This document shows positions 5,226 through 5,528 of a stretch of DNA of 5,528 nucleotides, one piece after another. The DNA comes from Rickettsia endosymbiont of Ixodes persulcatus. GTDB lineage: Bacteria > Pseudomonadota > Alphaproteobacteria > Rickettsiales > Rickettsiaceae. The translations under genes and the position numbers were made by a program. Location: positions 1-5,528 of the forward strand of contig JAPYLE010000111.1 of assembly GCA_027293795.1 (NCBI GenBank), in the 5' to 3' direction. The notes below the pieces were generated by a model. It ran no database searches and was not told the origin of the DNA. It saw nothing but the letters and a program-made list of their open reading frames with translations. Numbering within the stretch: position 1 is the first letter of the stretch; the number at the start of each line of letters is the position of its first letter.

Positions 5226-5259
5226 AAACTAATCTTGCTACACATATAAAAATATAACA
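5218..5259 (-). repeat. 42-bp inverted repeat, right copy (rep 3' end)
   Basis: The segment is the exact reverse complement of 1236-1277. It starts within codon 782 of rep and includes the last residue codon and the TAA stop (5223-5225), so part of it is coding while the left copy is non-coding. The two copies bracket parA, the RHH gene, the XRE gene and rep, a unit of 4,024 bp. Confidence 0.9.
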
Positions 5260-5528
5260 GCGTCTCATTAACATCATCTTATCAGTCATATCCATCAATA
5301 TATTCTTTATATTATTTTTCAATAACCTATAAACTTTTTTCTAATACTGTAAAGACACTACCTTAATTCGAAACTTGTGTTTTCTCACTAATTTTATAAC
5401 AAAAACAGTATTATTAATCTCTTAGGGTTTAATTCCCCGAAGCTTTGCTTCGTGATATGATGTATGGATGGAAGAGAGTAGGTACATACATAAGAGCCAT
5501 AATGTTACAGTACTTATTTATCATTTAG
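5226..5528. other. Non-coding AT-rich flank after rep
   Basis: No gene is supported in these 303 bases. They begin with most of the right 42-bp repeat copy. TAATACTGT (5342-5350) and ACAGTATTA (5405-5413) form a 9-bp inverted repeat 54 bases apart. CGAAGC-TTT-GCTTCG (5438-5452) is a compact GC-rich hairpin without a following T-run. A 23-codon ATG frame (5457-5528) ends with TAG exactly at the window edge; it has no SD and no recognisable motif. The very AT-rich stretch at about 5290-5345 could be an unwinding element, but no repeats support an origin here. Confidence 0.5.
5438..5452. repeat. Compact hairpin CGAAGC-TTT-GCTTCG
   Basis: A perfect 6-bp stem with a 3-base loop lies in the AT-rich flank 213 bp after the rep stop. 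A few following T residues would be needed for an intrinsic terminator; GTGATATG follows instead, and on the other strand GGGGAATT. It may be a small dispersed palindrome or part of a degraded neighbouring element. Confidence 0.4.

Noticed and set aside
5218..5259. Intrinsic terminator for rep
   Set aside because: The 42-bp segment pairs with its distant copy, not with itself. No GC stem followed by a T-run is visible just after the rep stop.
5457..5528. 23-codon plus-strand frame starting ATGATGTATGG and ending at the window edge
   Set aside because: There is no Shine-Dalgarno, no known motif and no neighbour to support it. The frame is open only back to 5433. It could be a fragment of a neighbouring gene, but nothing in the window shows that.

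Overview
The window looks like the replication and partition region of a small, AT-rich plasmid from a Rickettsia-like bacterium. The support is compositional and architectural. The DNA is very AT-rich with A/T-ending codons. A type Ib ParA sits next to a ParG-like ribbon-helix-helix protein. The replication protein carries a DnaA domain I (DnaA_N) at its C-terminus, an arrangement I associate with rickettsial plasmids. Degraded transposase and TPR genes nearby also fit. The genus is inferred; no sequence comparison was possible.

Layout. On the minus strand, 1-183 is the N-terminal 61 codons of a DDE-type transposase that runs off the window, and 360-945 is a TPR-repeat gene broken by a one-base frameshift near 501. 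A 347-bp divergent intergenic region (946-1292) holds a minus-strand promoter candidate, a 12-bp inverted repeat, a small palindrome, TTATGAA iteron-like repeats and a good parA promoter (TTGAAT-N17-TATAAT). On the plus strand follow parA (1293-1928), a ParG-like gene 2 bp later (1931-2179), a tandem double-XRE regulator (2189-2683), a structured 190-bp leader (2684-2873) and the 783-residue replication initiator (2874-5225). The last 303 bp (5226-5528) hold no supported gene.

How the parts fit together (inference). ParA and the RHH protein would segregate the plasmid and repress their own promoter through the upstream repeats. The double-XRE protein is placed to control the rep promoter just downstream of it. 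A dyad lies in that promoter's spacer, and the rep Shine-Dalgarno lies in a small hairpin, so rep may be controlled at two levels. Rep has two winged-helix-like segments that would bind origin DNA and a C-terminal DnaA domain I that could recruit the replicative helicase.

The most unusual feature is a perfect 42-bp inverted repeat (1236-1277 and 5218-5259) that brackets the whole four-gene cassette. One copy is in the parA 5' leader, just inside the promoter. The other overlaps the rep stop codon. This geometry would allow inversion of the cassette relative to its promoter, or pairing of the two ends of a full-length transcript.
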